Below, piece after piece: positions 19,714 to 29,822 of a stretch of 64,000 bases of DNA. The notes under the pieces are model-generated. The model was not told the origin of the DNA. It saw only the letters and a program-made list of their open reading frames with translations, and did no database searches. Position 1 is the first letter of the stretch. Each line of letters starts with the position of its first letter. This DNA comes from an uncultured Psychrobacter sp. (lineage in GTDB: Bacteria > Pseudomonadota > Gammaproteobacteria > Pseudomonadales > Moraxellaceae), in assembly GCF_947495825.1 (NCBI RefSeq), contig NZ_CANMAH010000002.1:62001-126000 (forward strand), in the 5' to 3' direction. The position numbers and the translations under genes are program-made.

Positions 19714-20538
19714 TTAGGCATTTAAACTATCTAGTGCACCGCGCAGCTCGTCCATCTTGTCCATGATTTTTTGCTGGGCTGCCGCCACAGCGTTGGCATC
19801 ATTGGCATCGATATCCGCAAAGTTTTGCACCAGCGCACTACCTACAATAACACCATCGGCATGCTGACCGATTGCTTTGGCTGAAGCACCATCACGAATA
19901 CCAAAGCCTACGCAAACCGGCAAGTCTGTCTCTGCTTTAATCGCTTGCACTTGAGTCGCAACATCATCGGTATCAAGCGTCGCCGAGCCCGTCACGCCTT
20001 TGAGCGATACATAATAAATATAACCGCCGCAGTGAGTCAGTACTTGCTCGCGGCGTTCAGGCAAAGTGGTCGGTGACAATAAGAAAATCTCATTCATCGC
20101 ATGCTCAGTCAAATGCTGAGTGAAGCTACCCGCCTCGCTTGGCGGTAAATCAACCATCAAGATACCATCAACACCTGACTGCTCGCATAAAGCGACGAAG
20201 TTATCATAGCCGATGATTTCAACAGGGTTAAGATAGCCCATCAGTACAACTGGTGTCTGCGTGTCTTGTTTACGGAACTCTGCGACCATATTTAGCGCAT
20301 CACGCGTACTCGTTCCAGCTGCTAAGGCACGCTCACCAGCCAAAGCAACCGTTGGGCCATCGGCCATAGGATCAGAAAACGGTAAACCTACTTCGATCAT
20401 ATCTGCGCCATGCTTGACTAAGTCATGTAGTAAGTCTACAAAATTGCTAGGATTGGGATCGCCTGCCATCACATAAGGAATGAGGGCTTTTTTGTTTTGT
20501 GATTTTAAAGTCTCAAAGGTGCTTTCAATTCTGGTCAT
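19714..20538 (-). CDS. trpA: Tryptophan synthase alpha subunit
   Basis: Cleaves indole-3-glycerol phosphate to indole and glyceraldehyde 3-phosphate, and the indole is tunnelled to TrpB. The catalytic acids are in the canonical positions: Glu49 (MIEVGLPFSDP) and Asp60 (MADGPT). The phosphate-binding segment GFGIRDGASAKAIGQHADGVIVGSA is intact. At 274 residues it is full length. Normally trpA follows trpB directly, often with overlap; here an unrelated membrane gene lies between them, and trpA starts 33 bases after that gene ends. Expression probably still depends on the trpB-side promoter. Confidence 0.97.
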   Translation of the reverse strand: MTRIESTFETLKSQNKKALIPYVMAGDPNPSNFVDLLHDLVKHGADMIEVGLPFSDPMADGPTVALAGERALAAGTSTRDALNMVAEFRKQDTQTPVVLMGYLNPVEIIGYDNFVALCEQSGVDGILMVDLPPSEAGSFTQHLTEHAMNEIFLLSPTTLPERREQVLTHCGGYIYYVSLKGVTGSATLDTDDVATQVQAIKAETDLPVCVGFGIRDGASAKAIGQHADGVIVGSALVQNFADIDANDANAVAAAQQKIMDKMDELRGALDSLNA

Positions 20539-20571
20539 AGTGGTCTCTTAATTTCTGTTAAAAAGTGAACA

Positions 20572-21537
20572 TTAAAATTTATTATCAATAATATGCACTT
20601 TATCTTTTGGTATGATAACTTTAACCTTTTTGTTCTTATTGTTTTTTATTTTTTTTGGAATACTCAATACTACATTACTCCCCAATCCCTGCATTAATAC
20701 GTCAACATTTTCAGCCTTAACATAATCATCACCAAAACTGCTTTCATTAGCCCTAATGCCATATTCGACTAAGTACTGATCGTACGGATGTTGTATATGA
20801 GCTGAAACATTATTATCAGCAAGGTTTAGTACTTGCATAGAAGAGTCAATATAATTTTTTGAAACCATACCTGATACTATTGGAATCAGTAAAGCAAACA
20901 TGAGAACAATTGTAATTATAAAATTTTTTCTGTTCGTAAACTCTATTCTATTAATACCTTCTCCGCCAAGCACTGCATCTACCTTACGTTCGAAATGCTC
21001 GAATAATGACCTCTCATAAAGCATTGAAGCTGCAAAAATAACTGCAAATATTGATAAAATCTCAATCCAGCCAATCATTCTAGATAAAAGTAACGACAGT
21101 AACCAAAATGTAGAAAATATTAAATGGAAAAAAGTGTCTAAATTTGGCTTGTACTTACGATAGCAGTATTTGGTAAGCTCTCGATAGTTAATAGAATGAT
21201 TTCCTCTACAGTTCTCAGGCTCGTTTTTAAAAAATTTATTAAAAAGGAGTAGTAGAAACCAAAATACCAAATTAGAGTAGGCTTTCAAAGCTAACAATGT
21301 GAAGCAATATAGTAAACCAAAAATAAAAGCTAGTGCTATTAAGATGAAAGTATCACTAATAGACAGATCTGTAGGAAAATAACCTATATTAAAACAATAA
21401 AATACCATTACCCCTCCACCAATTAAGGTGGAGAGCTTAAACGCAGTAGTTAAGAAGCTACTTATTAACTTTTCAAAACCTTCGCTTCTAGCATAAACTG
21501 TCGTAAGAAATGTTTCTTGACCAAGATTAGGCTTCAA
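20572..21537 (-). CDS. Unknown multi-pass membrane protein inserted between trpB and trpA
   Basis: I do not recognise this protein. The 321 residues contain five or six predicted membrane segments (about 30-55, 60-84, 86-98, 130-150, 152-172 and 203-223). A C-terminal soluble region of about 100 residues follows, ending in a Lys/Asn-rich strand pattern ([19 protein letters not shown]). The frame opens with a TTG that lies inside the last codons of trpB (11-base overlap), with an AAGG about nine bases before it, which suggests translational coupling to trpB. A start at a later methionine (residue 44) is possible but would cut the first membrane helix. Codon use is strongly AT-biased compared with trpB and trpA, pointing to a late insertion into the operon. 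Confidence 0.6.
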   Translation of the reverse strand: MKPNLGQETFLTTVYARSEGFEKLISSFLTTAFKLSTLIGGGVMVFYCFNIGYFPTDLSISDTFILIALAFIFGLLYCFTLLALKAYSNLVFWFLLLLFNKFFKNEPENCRGNHSINYRELTKYCYRKYKPNLDTFFHLIFSTFWLLSLLLSRMIGWIEILSIFAVIFAASMLYERSLFEHFERKVDAVLGGEGINRIEFTNRKNFIITIVLMFALLIPIVSGMVSKNYIDSSMQVLNLADNNVSAHIQHPYDQYLVEYGIRANESSFGDDYVKAENVDVLMQGLGSNVVLSIPKKIKNNKNKKVKVIIPKDKVHIIDNKF

Positions 21538-22801
21538 TCCCTTCTGCCTTCATCACTGAATGCAAATCTTTGTCACCGCGACCTGACATATTGACGATAA
21601 TCGTCTGATCAGGTGTCATGGTCTTAGCCAGCTTCAATGCATAGGCGACCGCATGGGCAGACTCTAGGGCTGGGATAATGCCTTCTTTACGTGTGGTTTC
21701 ATGAAAGCCTTCTAACGATTCTTTATCGGTACAACCCACATATTCAACGCGATTCATGTCTTTTAAGAAGCTGTGCTCAGGACCAACACCAGGATAATCG
21801 AGGCCAGCCGAGATAGAGTGTGTCTCTTGAATTTGCCCTTCATCATCTGCCATCAGGTAGGTACGGTTGCCATGTAGCACACCGATGCGACCAGCGGCCA
21901 ATGGCGCTGAATGGCGACCAGACTCAATACCATCGCCTGTTGCCTCGACACCGTACATCTTGACATCAGTATCGTTGAGGAAGTCAAAGAATAGACCAAT
22001 CGCGTTTGAGCCACCGCCAACACAGGCGACCAAGGCATCAGGCAGTTTGCCTGTTTTTTCTAAATGCTGAATGCGCGCTTCTTTACCGATGATCGCTTGA
22101 AAATCGCGTACGAGTAGCGGATATGGATGCGGCCCTGCAACCGTACCGATGATGTAATAAGTGGTGTCGACATTGGTCACCCAGTCGCGCATCGCTTCGT
22201 TCATCGCGTCTTTTAGGGTGCGCGAGCCTGAGGACACTGGAACTACAGTCGCACCAAGCAAACGCATACGATAAACGTTCATCTTTTGGCGCTCGACATC
22301 ATCAGCGCCCATATAGACGATACACTCTAGACCTAAGCGCGCAGCAATCGTTGCCGTCGCGACACCATGTTGACCTGCGCCCGTTTCAGCAATAATGCGT
22401 TTTTTACCACACATCTTGGCAAGTAGTGCTTGCCCGATGGTGTTGTTTACTTTATGTGCGCCCGTGTGATTTAGATCCTCACGCTTAAAGTAAATTTGCG
22501 CGCCGCCGATTTCATCACTCAGGCGTTTGGCATGATATAGCGGTGTTGGGCGACCGACATAATTGACCAAATCGTTGTGATACTCTTCCCAAAATGCAGG
22601 GTCAGCTTTTACTTTGGTATATAAGGTTTCAAGCTCTTCTAATGCAGCCATCAAGGTTTCAGAGACAAAACGGCCGCCATGGACACCAAAATGTCCGCGG
22701 GCATCGGGATATTGGTTAAAATCTTGGACATCTGCTGGATTGGTAAAGGTATTGATAGATTTTGCAGCTTCAGATAAATCTTTGTTTATGGCATGACTCA
22801 T
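21527..22801 (-). CDS. trpB: Tryptophan synthase beta subunit
   Basis: PLP enzyme that condenses indole with L-serine to make tryptophan, as an alpha2beta2 complex with TrpA. The PLP lysine is Lys117 in [10 protein letters not shown]. The phosphate-binding GGGSNAIG loop, the [21 protein letters not shown] segment and the C-terminal [10 protein letters not shown] are all intact. At 424 residues it is about 25-30 residues longer than E. coli TrpB, all at the N-terminus. AGGAATT precedes the first ATG, supporting this start. Its 3' end overlaps the start of the unknown membrane gene, and trpF lies 139 bases upstream. Confidence 0.97.
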   Translation of the reverse strand: MSHAINKDLSEAAKSINTFTNPADVQDFNQYPDARGHFGVHGGRFVSETLMAALEELETLYTKVKADPAFWEEYHNDLVNYVGRPTPLYHAKRLSDEIGGAQIYFKREDLNHTGAHKVNNTIGQALLAKMCGKKRIIAETGAGQHGVATATIAARLGLECIVYMGADDVERQKMNVYRMRLLGATVVPVSSGSRTLKDAMNEAMRDWVTNVDTTYYIIGTVAGPHPYPLLVRDFQAIIGKEARIQHLEKTGKLPDALVACVGGGSNAIGLFFDFLNDTDVKMYGVEATGDGIESGRHSAPLAAGRIGVLHGNRTYLMADDEGQIQETHSISAGLDYPGVGPEHSFLKDMNRVEYVGCTDKESLEGFHETTRKEGIIPALESAHAVAYALKLAKTMTPDQTIIVNMSGRGDKDLHSVMKAEGIEA

Positions 22802-22940
22802 GATAATTCCTACGATAAGTGGTATCTTTTAGTATAAGTATTGGTGATATAAGGATTGAAGCAATTATTAAGCTTATGAAAATAAAGCTTAATCAGAAAG
22901 TCGGAATAACGAGTAAATAAGAATAAATATAGCAATTATC

Positions 22941-23612
22941 TTAGATCACGTCAGTGACCGTCTCGTTTTGCCATCGGTCACGCTTGACAGCTTTCATAAA
23001 GGCGCGCATTTTAGCGGTGTCTTTTTTGCCTTTGTCATATTCAATGCCGCCGCTGACATCAACGCCATAAACAGGCAAATCAAGAGTATCAGCGACATTG
23101 TCAGCATCCAGTCCACCTGCTAAGACAATCGGTAGCGAGCTGTCTTTTGGTATCAAGTCCCAATCAAAACCTGCCCCCGTACCGCCATATTTTTGGGGAT
23201 GATAGGCATCTAATAAAATACTACTGGCTCCTGCTGCGGCAAAGCTAGCAATACGAGCACGAACGCTATCTGCCGTGTCTTGCTCGGCATTGATACGTAG
23301 CGCCTTGATCCAGCGCTTATTGATGACACTCGCCAGCTGCTGGCATTGCTCAGGCGTTTCATCACCATGGAATTGAATGATATCAAAAGGGACATTATTT
23401 GCCAGTTCGAGCAGCTCAGCTTTAGGCATATTGACCACCAACGCTACCACGCTGACAAAGGCCGGCACAGTAGCGCTCAACGTCTGCGCTTGTATCAACG
23501 TTACAGCGCGCGGACTTGGTGGATAAAACACCAAACCAATTGCATCAACACCCAACTTCACAGCAGTATCGATATCACTAAGCTGGGTAAACCCACAAAA
23601 CTTCACGTGCAT
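22941..23612 (-). CDS. trpF: Phosphoribosylanthranilate isomerase
   Basis: Third-last step of tryptophan synthesis: Amadori rearrangement of phosphoribosylanthranilate to CdRP. It is a single TIM-barrel enzyme, not fused to TrpC. The catalytic Cys6 is in VKFCGFTQ, and the general acid Asp lies in ILLDAYHPQKYGGTGAGFDWDL. The phosphate loops LAGGLDADNV and GVDVSGGIEYDKGKKD are complete. At 223 residues it is of normal length. It is the first gene of the trpF-trpB-X-trpA group; trpE, trpG, trpD and trpC are not in this window, so the pathway genes are split, as in other Moraxellaceae and pseudomonads. Confidence 0.95.
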   Translation of the reverse strand: MHVKFCGFTQLSDIDTAVKLGVDAIGLVFYPPSPRAVTLIQAQTLSATVPAFVSVVALVVNMPKAELLELANNVPFDIIQFHGDETPEQCQQLASVINKRWIKALRINAEQDTADSVRARIASFAAAGASSILLDAYHPQKYGGTGAGFDWDLIPKDSSLPIVLAGGLDADNVADTLDLPVYGVDVSGGIEYDKGKKDTAKMRAFMKAVKRDRWQNETVTDVI

Positions 23613-23849
23613 TTTATAACCTTTTTTATGACCTCAATAAAAACTTGAGTAAATGCTATGTATCAAAGACTGTAAGCGAAAACTGCTATAAATCTAATAA
23701 ACAGTGATATTACGCTAAATTTCCATCATAAGAAATGATGATAATTTGTTAAACGATGGGCAAATCAATTGCATCAAAAAACTTATCCTAGCATACTTTT
23801 ATTCATAGTTTTGTTTATGATTACGATTGATTGGTATAAGGATAATTGA

Positions 23850-25454
23850 ATGTCTAAGACTGCGTCTGTCAATGACGACAACGATGATAATACGGATGTA
23901 AATATGCCGCATTATCTAATGTGGTTTCGCCGAGATTTACGACTGCATGACAATACAGCGCTGACGGCACTTTGCGAGCGCGCGCAGACAGATCATGCCT
24001 CAGTCAGTGCTATATTCTTACTTACACCAGAGCAGTGGCAAACGCACGATACCTCGCTTGCTCAAGTTGATCATATCGCTCGTACATTACCTATACTAGC
24101 AAAAGCGCTACAAGAGCAGCTTAACATTGCTTTGAGCGTGCAGCTTTGCCCCAGTTTTGCTGATTGCGTGAGTACGCTTAGCGCATTGTGTAAGGACAAT
24201 GACATCAGCTGCATTATGGCCAATCATGAGTATGAAGGCAATGAGATTGAGCGTGATGAGCAGCTTACTGAGCAGCTGGCGAAGGACGATATCGAGTTTG
24301 TTCGCTGGCATGATCAGTGTATCTTGCCACCGCAAAGCATCACTACCAACGATGGCGACAGCATGTATCAAGTATTTACCCCATTTTATAAAAAATGGCG
24401 ACATACTTTGGACGTGAGCAGCATCCAATTACATGAAGCACCAGCCCTAAATAATAATAAAACCAAGCTAAAATTGCCAAAAGACAGCGCGACTACTATC
24501 AAAGACATCGAAGCGTTAAGTAGCAAGGTGGTTGATGATTATCAAAAAACACAGCAAAAAGCTGATTTATCACAGCATATTGATATGGACGCTCAGTTAG
24601 AAAAAGCCCGTACAGCCTACCCTGCTGGCGAAGATGCCGCTTGCCAACGTTTAAAAGAGTTTATCGCTGAGGATATCGATAGCTACGATATCAGCCGTGA
24701 TGTCCCCAGTCTACATGCAACCAGTCAACTATCCGCCTACCTCACTATTGGAGCGATCAGTCCAAGGCTTTGCTACTTACAAGCAAGCAGGGCGCAAGAA
24801 AAACTGCACGGTAATGATGGCGACAATGATGACATCAATCGCTGGATAAGTGAGCTGGCATGGCGAGATTTTTATCGTCATGTGTTAGTGGACAAGCCTG
24901 CCCTTATCCGTCACAAGGCTTATAAAGAAAAGACAGACACCAAGATTAATTGGTCATATGACAAGGATGACTTTGAGGCGTGGTGTGCAGGTAAGACAGG
25001 CGTGCCATTGGTCGATGCAGCAATGCGCTGTCTTAATGCGACGGGCTTTATGCACAATCTTCTGCGTATGGTCACGGCGATGTTTTTGACCAAGGACTTA
25101 CTGATTGATTGGCGCTTAGGTGAGCGTTATTTTATGCAGCAGCTGATAGACGGTGATTTTGCTTCTAATAACGGCGGCTGGCAGTGGAGCGCCTCAACCG
25201 GTACGGACTCTGCGCCTTACTTTCGTATTATGAATCCCTTTAGCCAAGCCAAAACGCATGACAAAGACGGTGTGTTTATCAAAACTTGGCTACCTGAATT
25301 AAAAGATATTCCTGCCAGCATCTTGCATAGTGAGGACAAAATGCGTAAGGAGCTGGCAAAGGACGGTAAGTTTGCTGATATTGACTACCCGGTGCCTATG
25401 GTCGAGCATAAAGCTGTGCGCCAACTTGCAATTGCTGAATTTAAAAAAGACTAG
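23850..25454 (+). CDS. phrB: Deoxyribodipyrimidine photolyase (class I CPD type)
   Basis: FAD-dependent blue-light repair enzyme that splits cyclobutane pyrimidine dimers. The N-terminal antenna domain begins with LMWFRRDLRLHDNTAL. The C-terminal FAD domain includes LAWRDFYRHVL, NLLRMVTAMFLTKDLLIDWR and GGWQWSASTGTDSAPYFRI, the last being typical of E. coli-type CPD photolyases and carrying one Trp of the electron-transfer chain. At 534 residues it is longer than E. coli PhrB (472), because of a 19-residue acidic start and linker insertions. AAGGA seven bases before the first ATG supports the long start. It is a single gene diverging from trpF, fitting a sunlight-exposed habitat. Confidence 0.93.
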   Translation: MSKTASVNDDNDDNTDVNMPHYLMWFRRDLRLHDNTALTALCERAQTDHASVSAIFLLTPEQWQTHDTSLAQVDHIARTLPILAKALQEQLNIALSVQLCPSFADCVSTLSALCKDNDISCIMANHEYEGNEIERDEQLTEQLAKDDIEFVRWHDQCILPPQSITTNDGDSMYQVFTPFYKKWRHTLDVSSIQLHEAPALNNNKTKLKLPKDSATTIKDIEALSSKVVDDYQKTQQKADLSQHIDMDAQLEKARTAYPAGEDAACQRLKEFIAEDIDSYDISRDVPSLHATSQLSAYLTIGAISPRLCYLQASRAQEKLHGNDGDNDDINRWISELAWRDFYRHVLVDKPALIRHKAYKEKTDTKINWSYDKDDFEAWCAGKTGVPLVDAAMRCLNATGFMHNLLRMVTAMFLTKDLLIDWRLGERYFMQQLIDGDFASNNGGWQWSASTGTDSAPYFRIMNPFSQAKTHDKDGVFIKTWLPELKDIPASILHSEDKMRKELAKDGKFADIDYPVPMVEHKAVRQLAIAEFKKD

Positions 25455-25482
25455 CGCTATCTATTATATTAGATAACGCTAC

Positions 25483-25589
25483 TCTCAACTTCTAGGCGTA
25501 AGCTGCGGCTTTAGCCCGGCATTATAAGCGTTTTCTGAGTCTAGCTGTGCTAAAAGCACGAGCCTACCACAGTTTATGTTAAGTTGAGA
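25483..25589. repeat. 107-base palindromic element with 9-base inverted ends
   Basis: TCTCAACTT at 25483-25491 and AAGTTGAGA at 25581-25589 are exact inverted ends. Inside lie two smaller hairpins (GGCTTTAGCC near 25512 and GTGCTAAAAGCAC near 25548) and a TAGGC/GCCTA pair near the ends. It sits between convergent phrB and DUF4230 genes. The layout is that of a REP- or MITE-like interspersed element, and it could also act as a terminator. The related copies expected elsewhere in the genome cannot be seen here. Confidence 0.55.
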
Positions 25590-25610
25590 ATGGTGTTTGA
25601 ATAAGCAATA

Positions 25611-26378
25611 CTAGGCCGCTTTAACCGGCATCTGACAAGCCCCTGCTCCTTGCGTAGTCACGGTCACCGCCGCGCCAGTCATCGCAAACAATTGCTGCAG
25701 CTGCGTTTGGGCGTTTTGTAGCGCCATATTCATCACATCACCGCGACAAGCACGTTCAAGGACTTCCTTTTTTGCCATTATCTGTGCTTGCTCAAGTATC
25801 TTAGGATCAACTTGCATCAAACCAAAAGCGCCTGTCTGCCAGTCATAAATCTCCAAGTCATCTAAATACACTGAAAATATCTCTGATGGCGGTAAAGTAA
25901 TATTGATTTGCGGCATCATGGCAGCAGCATTGGCATTCGTCGTCTGTGTTTCATCTTTATCTACATTAGACTCTTCAATCTGTACGACTTGTACCATCTC
26001 AGGTGTCAACGCGCTCAAATCGATGCCAGCATCTACTCGACCACGAGCGATAAACAAGCCTTTTTGTTCATCTTGCCAAAGCTTCATCCAGCTGCCCTGT
26101 CGCTCACTGGTAATCACCGTATCGACGCTAAAGGCCACCGTCTGTAGCCGGTTTAACTGCTGAATCTGCGTTACCACCCCTTCACGAGTGATGGTCTCTA
26201 TGGGTGCCTCTTCATCTTGATTTTTAATGGTATAAACAGCGAAGGCCAAAGCCGCAAAACTTACAATTAGTAGTAACCACATAGCCATGCCAAGAGGCTG
26301 CGGTGTTGGCTTCGACCTAGGACTTTTACCATTAACGTTATGATCGTTAGAAGATGAACGATTATCAGAAGTTGTCAT
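25611..26378 (-). CDS. DUF4230 domain protein, membrane-anchored
   Basis: A 255-residue protein with a basic/polar start, one membrane helix (about residues 30-48, MAMWLLLIVSFAALAFAVYTI) and an extracytoplasmic domain. That domain matches the DUF4230 pattern: ITREGVVTQIQQLNRLQTVAFSVDTVI, then KLWQDEQKGLFIARGRVDAGIDLSAL and INITLPPSEIFSVYLDDLEIYDWQTG. The middle carries a low-complexity Asp/Thr/Asn/Ala insertion (about 137-152). The family has no assigned function. AAGGG precedes the ATG. It is a single gene convergent with phrB, with its promoter in the gap towards proS. Confidence 0.8.
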   Translation of the reverse strand: MTTSDNRSSSNDHNVNGKSPRSKPTPQPLGMAMWLLLIVSFAALAFAVYTIKNQDEEAPIETITREGVVTQIQQLNRLQTVAFSVDTVITSERQGSWMKLWQDEQKGLFIARGRVDAGIDLSALTPEMVQVVQIEESNVDKDETQTTNANAAAMMPQINITLPPSEIFSVYLDDLEIYDWQTGAFGLMQVDPKILEQAQIMAKKEVLERACRGDVMNMALQNAQTQLQQLFAMTGAAVTVTTQGAGACQMPVKAA

Positions 26379-26921
26379 GTGAACTACCCTTTATGTTGTC
26401 AACGACACTTATAAAACCTATATTTACAAATAATAGATAAACACTGCGATATAAGATAAATGACGCTTTTTAGCACGACTTCAAGTAGCCACTACTAATC
26501 CACTACACAATTGCTTAGTCCGCAATTCTACAATCCTAGCCGCTTTTAGACTGACTACAACTCTCACCATCGATGAACACTAAAACTATCAGATATAGGC
26601 CTTATTTTTTGTCCTATTTTGAAGTTTGTACAGAGTTCTCTTGCAAAAGACAAAAAGTCATTGCGTATAAGGCAAACTTTACCTAACATAGTCTGATTGC
26701 ATCGATAAAATGTCAACGTATATAGGTTACCTGACATTAGCTTACTGTTAGCTGGTTTTTGAACAAAAAGCTTGACTATAAATTGCTAATTTATACACTG
26801 TCACGTCGATCAAATCATTAGTTATATCAGGTTATATATAAAGGCAAGCTTGTAGCGTTTATTTAATGCTCAGTGCCTTATTTATTATTTATTTTATCGT
26901 TGATAAGGTTCCGCTTTATTT
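26379..26921. other. Divergent gap between DUF4230 gene and proS
   Basis: 543 AT-rich bases without a convincing gene. It must hold the promoters of both flanking genes; a candidate for proS is listed separately. I looked for a tRNA-Pro-like T-box structure upstream of proS and saw none. Confidence 0.4.
26772..26799 (+). promoter_or_regulatory. Candidate sigma-70 promoter for proS
   Basis: TTGACT (26772-26777) and TACACT (26794-26799) are 16 bases apart, about 120 bases before the proS ATG. The -35 matches in five of six positions and the -10 in four of six, so it is a reasonable but unproven promoter. Confidence 0.4.
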
Positions 26922-28640
26922 ATGAAAGCCAGTCAATTCTTGTTCGCCACTCTAAAAGAAACCCCAAGTGACGCTGATATCGCCTCAAGCCAATTGATGG
27001 TGCGTGCCGGCCTTATTCGTAAAATTGCTTCTGGATTATATATCTGGTTGCCGATGGGGCTGCGCATTTTACAAAAGGTTGAACGTATCGTCCGTGAAGA
27101 GATGCAAAATATTGGGGCTCAAGAGGTACTTATGCCCATGACCCAGCCAGCTGAGTTATGGGAAACTACGGGTCGCTTCGACGACTATGGACCAGAGCTA
27201 TTACGTTTTAAAGACCGTCATGAGCGTGACTTTGTATTGGGTCCTACTCATGAAGAGGTCATCACCAACCTTGCTCAAGGTGAACTACGTAGTTACAAAC
27301 AGCTGCCAATCACATTTTTTCAAATCCAAAGCAAGTTTCGTGATGAGATTCGTCCCCGCTTTGGTGTGATGCGCGCGCGTGAATTTACGATGAAAGATGC
27401 GTATTCATTTCATGTCGACCAAGCATCACTCGCTAAGACCTACCATGATATGTTCCATGCTTATACGCGTATCTTTACTCGTTTGGGTTTAGACTTTCGT
27501 GCGGTACAAGCAGATACTGGTTCTATCGGTGGTTTTGCTTCACACGAGTTTCATGTACTCGCTGATAGCGGCGAAGATGATATTGCATTTTCAGACTCCT
27601 CTGATTATGCAGCCAATATAGAGCTGGCTGAATCTGTAAGTACCGCTGAGCGTCAAGCCCCTAAAGTGGCACGCGAAGACGTATTAACAGAAGAGATGAC
27701 CTCTTGTAAAATGGTGGCTGAACACTTAGACATTCCTTTAGCAACTACGGTCAAAACCTTGATTGTACATGGTCATACAGAAACCGGTGAGCCACAGCTA
27801 ATCGCACTTGTATTACGCGGTGACCATCAGCTAAATACCATTAAAGCGGAAAAAATCGAAGAAGCTAACGTGCCGCTGACGATGGCTTCTGATGAAGAGC
27901 TAAAAGCTGCTGGCCTACACAAAGGCTATATCGGTGTTGATTTAGACATGCCTGTGTTTGTCGATCGTTCGGCTGCAGCGTTGTCGGACTTTGTGACTGG
28001 TGCTAATGAGGTGAACAAACATACCATCGGTATGAACTGGGCACGCGATGCTCGTATCACACGCATCGTCGATATACGCAACGTACAAGAGGGCGACCCT
28101 TCTCCAGACGGCAAAGGTACCCTAAAGATTAAGCGCGGTATTGAAGTCGGTCATATTTTCCAGTTGGGTGACAAGTACTCCCAAGCGATGAATGCCACCG
28201 TATCTGGCGAAGATGGTAAGCCAGTTACCTTGATGATGGGTTGCTATGGTATTGGCGTCAGCCGAATCATCGCTGCTGCTATTGAGCAAAATAACGACGA
28301 AAATGGCATCATGTGGCCAAAAACGCCATCAGTTGATGACTCGATTGCACCTTTTGAGGTTGCTATCATTCCGATGAAGTCAAAAGAAGAAACCGTCATG
28401 CAAACGGCAACAGCTCTGTATGACGAATTAAAGGCTCAAGGCGTTAATGTGTTACTTGATGACCGCAACGAGCGTCCAGGGGTCAAATTCGCTGACCTTG
28501 AACTGATTGGTATCCCGCATCGTATCGTGGTCTCTGACCGTAACTTGGCTGAAGGTAAGTTTGAGTACGTCAATCGCCGCGAGACAGAAAAGCAAATGCT
28601 CAGTCGTGAAGAAGTTATTGCAAAAGTAAGTAGCAAGTAG
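26922..28640 (+). CDS. proS: Prolyl-tRNA synthetase
   Basis: Class II aminoacyl-tRNA synthetase charging tRNA-Pro. Motif 1 to motif 2 is visible in [51 protein letters not shown] and [26 protein letters not shown]. An insertion between motifs 2 and 3 (about residues 225-400) is the INS editing domain that hydrolyses Ala-tRNA-Pro, and motif 3 is [17 protein letters not shown]. The anticodon-binding domain follows ([27 protein letters not shown]). At 572 residues it is the standard bacterial editing-competent type. A strong terminator follows. Confidence 0.97.
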   Translation: MKASQFLFATLKETPSDADIASSQLMVRAGLIRKIASGLYIWLPMGLRILQKVERIVREEMQNIGAQEVLMPMTQPAELWETTGRFDDYGPELLRFKDRHERDFVLGPTHEEVITNLAQGELRSYKQLPITFFQIQSKFRDEIRPRFGVMRAREFTMKDAYSFHVDQASLAKTYHDMFHAYTRIFTRLGLDFRAVQADTGSIGGFASHEFHVLADSGEDDIAFSDSSDYAANIELAESVSTAERQAPKVAREDVLTEEMTSCKMVAEHLDIPLATTVKTLIVHGHTETGEPQLIALVLRGDHQLNTIKAEKIEEANVPLTMASDEELKAAGLHKGYIGVDLDMPVFVDRSAAALSDFVTGANEVNKHTIGMNWARDARITRIVDIRNVQEGDPSPDGKGTLKIKRGIEVGHIFQLGDKYSQAMNATVSGEDGKPVTLMMGCYGIGVSRIIAAAIEQNNDENGIMWPKTPSVDDSIAPFEVAIIPMKSKEETVMQTATALYDELKAQGVNVLLDDRNERPGVKFADLELIGIPHRIVVSDRNLAEGKFEYVNRRETEKQMLSREEVIAKVSSK

Positions 28641-28665
28641 CTTTTCTGATAAAAAACGTGCAATA

Positions 28666-28706
28666 AAAGGCGCCTATTTCATCGAATGAAATAGGCGCTT
28701 TTTTTT
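28666..28706 (+). terminator. Rho-independent terminator after proS
   Basis: A perfect 13-base stem, GCGCCTATTTCAT (28670-28682) with ATGAAATAGGCGC (28686-28698), has a three-base loop and is followed by eight T. Confidence 0.92.
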
Positions 28707-28850
28707 GTATAAGCGCGCTACTAAGATAATTTTTCTTTACTTGCTGTGCCTATGCAGACAGAGCTGCGCAAAATTTATCTCAGTGACGCTGTATTTATTT
28801 TATAGTAGATCGACTATGTAATCTAAATGATACCAAACAAACCCTATCAA

Positions 28851-29702
28851 CTACTGACGAATTAAGCGACTTGGCTTTGGCAATAAACTCATATCACTGA
28901 CTCGGCAAGGATTGATATCAATACCGCCGCGGCGTGTATACCAAGCGCGAACCATGAGCGCACTTGGCTTATAATACTCGCTCAAATCCGCAAAAATCTG
29001 CTCAACGCACTGCTCATGAAAGCCGTTATGCTTTTGATAGCTCAAAATATAGCGCAGCATATTAGCGTCATTAAAAGGCTTAGCAGTCGTCATTGAAACC
29101 GCCAATGTGCCCCAATCTGGCTGATTGGTCACCGGACAGTTACTACGCAGCAAGTTAGAATAGAATCTATAAGGCTTGTGCTCATCACTAAACTGCGACG
29201 TATTTTCTAATAATGATGCATCAGGATGTTCGCTTAGCCCTACTTTGTTTGGGCTATCTGCCAATGCATTATCAATACAGACACCATCAGGCTGCACAAT
29301 CAAAAGCTCTGACCCATCATTGTCTAAACCAAATAACTCAACCTGCACCTTAGCTTGTACGCAGGCTGATAAATCTTTAGCAATCAGCGCTTGCACATCA
29401 TCCCAACTGGTAAACTCAGTAAAGTTAATGCTATTTAAATATAACTTAAGTGATTTTGATTCGACAATGAATGGCGAGCTGGCAGGAATACTAAAACGCG
29501 CTATAGCAACTTGGGAGATACCTTGGGCGTTGAGCCAAGACATCTCAAAAGCATGCCACCAATCTACACCGACTGCCAACTTATCATCATGCCAGCCAAT
29601 CGCATCACGGCCCATACGACGCGCAATGGGATACAGCGTCTCTGGGCTATACTCGGTTGGATAATCAGTGGTTTGCTCACCCAAGATACCGTGAATACTC
29701 AT
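28851..29702 (-). CDS. queF: NADPH-dependent 7-cyano-7-deazaguanine reductase
   Basis: Reduces the nitrile preQ0 to preQ1 in queuosine (tRNA wobble base) synthesis. The protein is the two-domain type II form (283 residues; E. coli 282). The catalytic pair is Cys189 in LLRSNCPVTNQPDW and Asp196 seven residues later, and the substrate-binding motif ESKSLKLYLNS starts at Glu81. A TAGGA-type ribosome binding site lies before the ATG and a good promoter about 60-80 bases upstream. No preQ1 riboswitch-like fold was seen in the short leader, so the gene is probably expressed constitutively. Confidence 0.96.
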   Translation of the reverse strand: MSIHGILGEQTTDYPTEYSPETLYPIARRMGRDAIGWHDDKLAVGVDWWHAFEMSWLNAQGISQVAIARFSIPASSPFIVESKSLKLYLNSINFTEFTSWDDVQALIAKDLSACVQAKVQVELFGLDNDGSELLIVQPDGVCIDNALADSPNKVGLSEHPDASLLENTSQFSDEHKPYRFYSNLLRSNCPVTNQPDWGTLAVSMTTAKPFNDANMLRYILSYQKHNGFHEQCVEQIFADLSEYYKPSALMVRAWYTRRGGIDINPCRVSDMSLLPKPSRLIRQ

Positions 29703-29753
29703 TTAACTTCCTAATATCAAACCGTTGAAAACTTATTTCTAATAGGTCAATTT

Positions 29754-29781
29754 TTAATACGCCAACGTATCAACGTGTCAA
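29754..29781 (-). promoter_or_regulatory. Sigma-70 promoter of queF
   Basis: On the minus strand a perfect -35 TTGACA (29781-29776) is followed after 16 bases by TATTAA (29759-29754), about 50 bases before the queF ATG. Confidence 0.55.
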
Positions 29782-29822
29782 AAAACTGGCCAGTAATGAC
29801 GCTAACTTTTAGATAGTCAGGG

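Noticed and set aside
29703..29822. Possible preQ1 riboswitch before queF
   Set aside because: No short H-type pseudoknot pattern was found, and a plain promoter explains the region.
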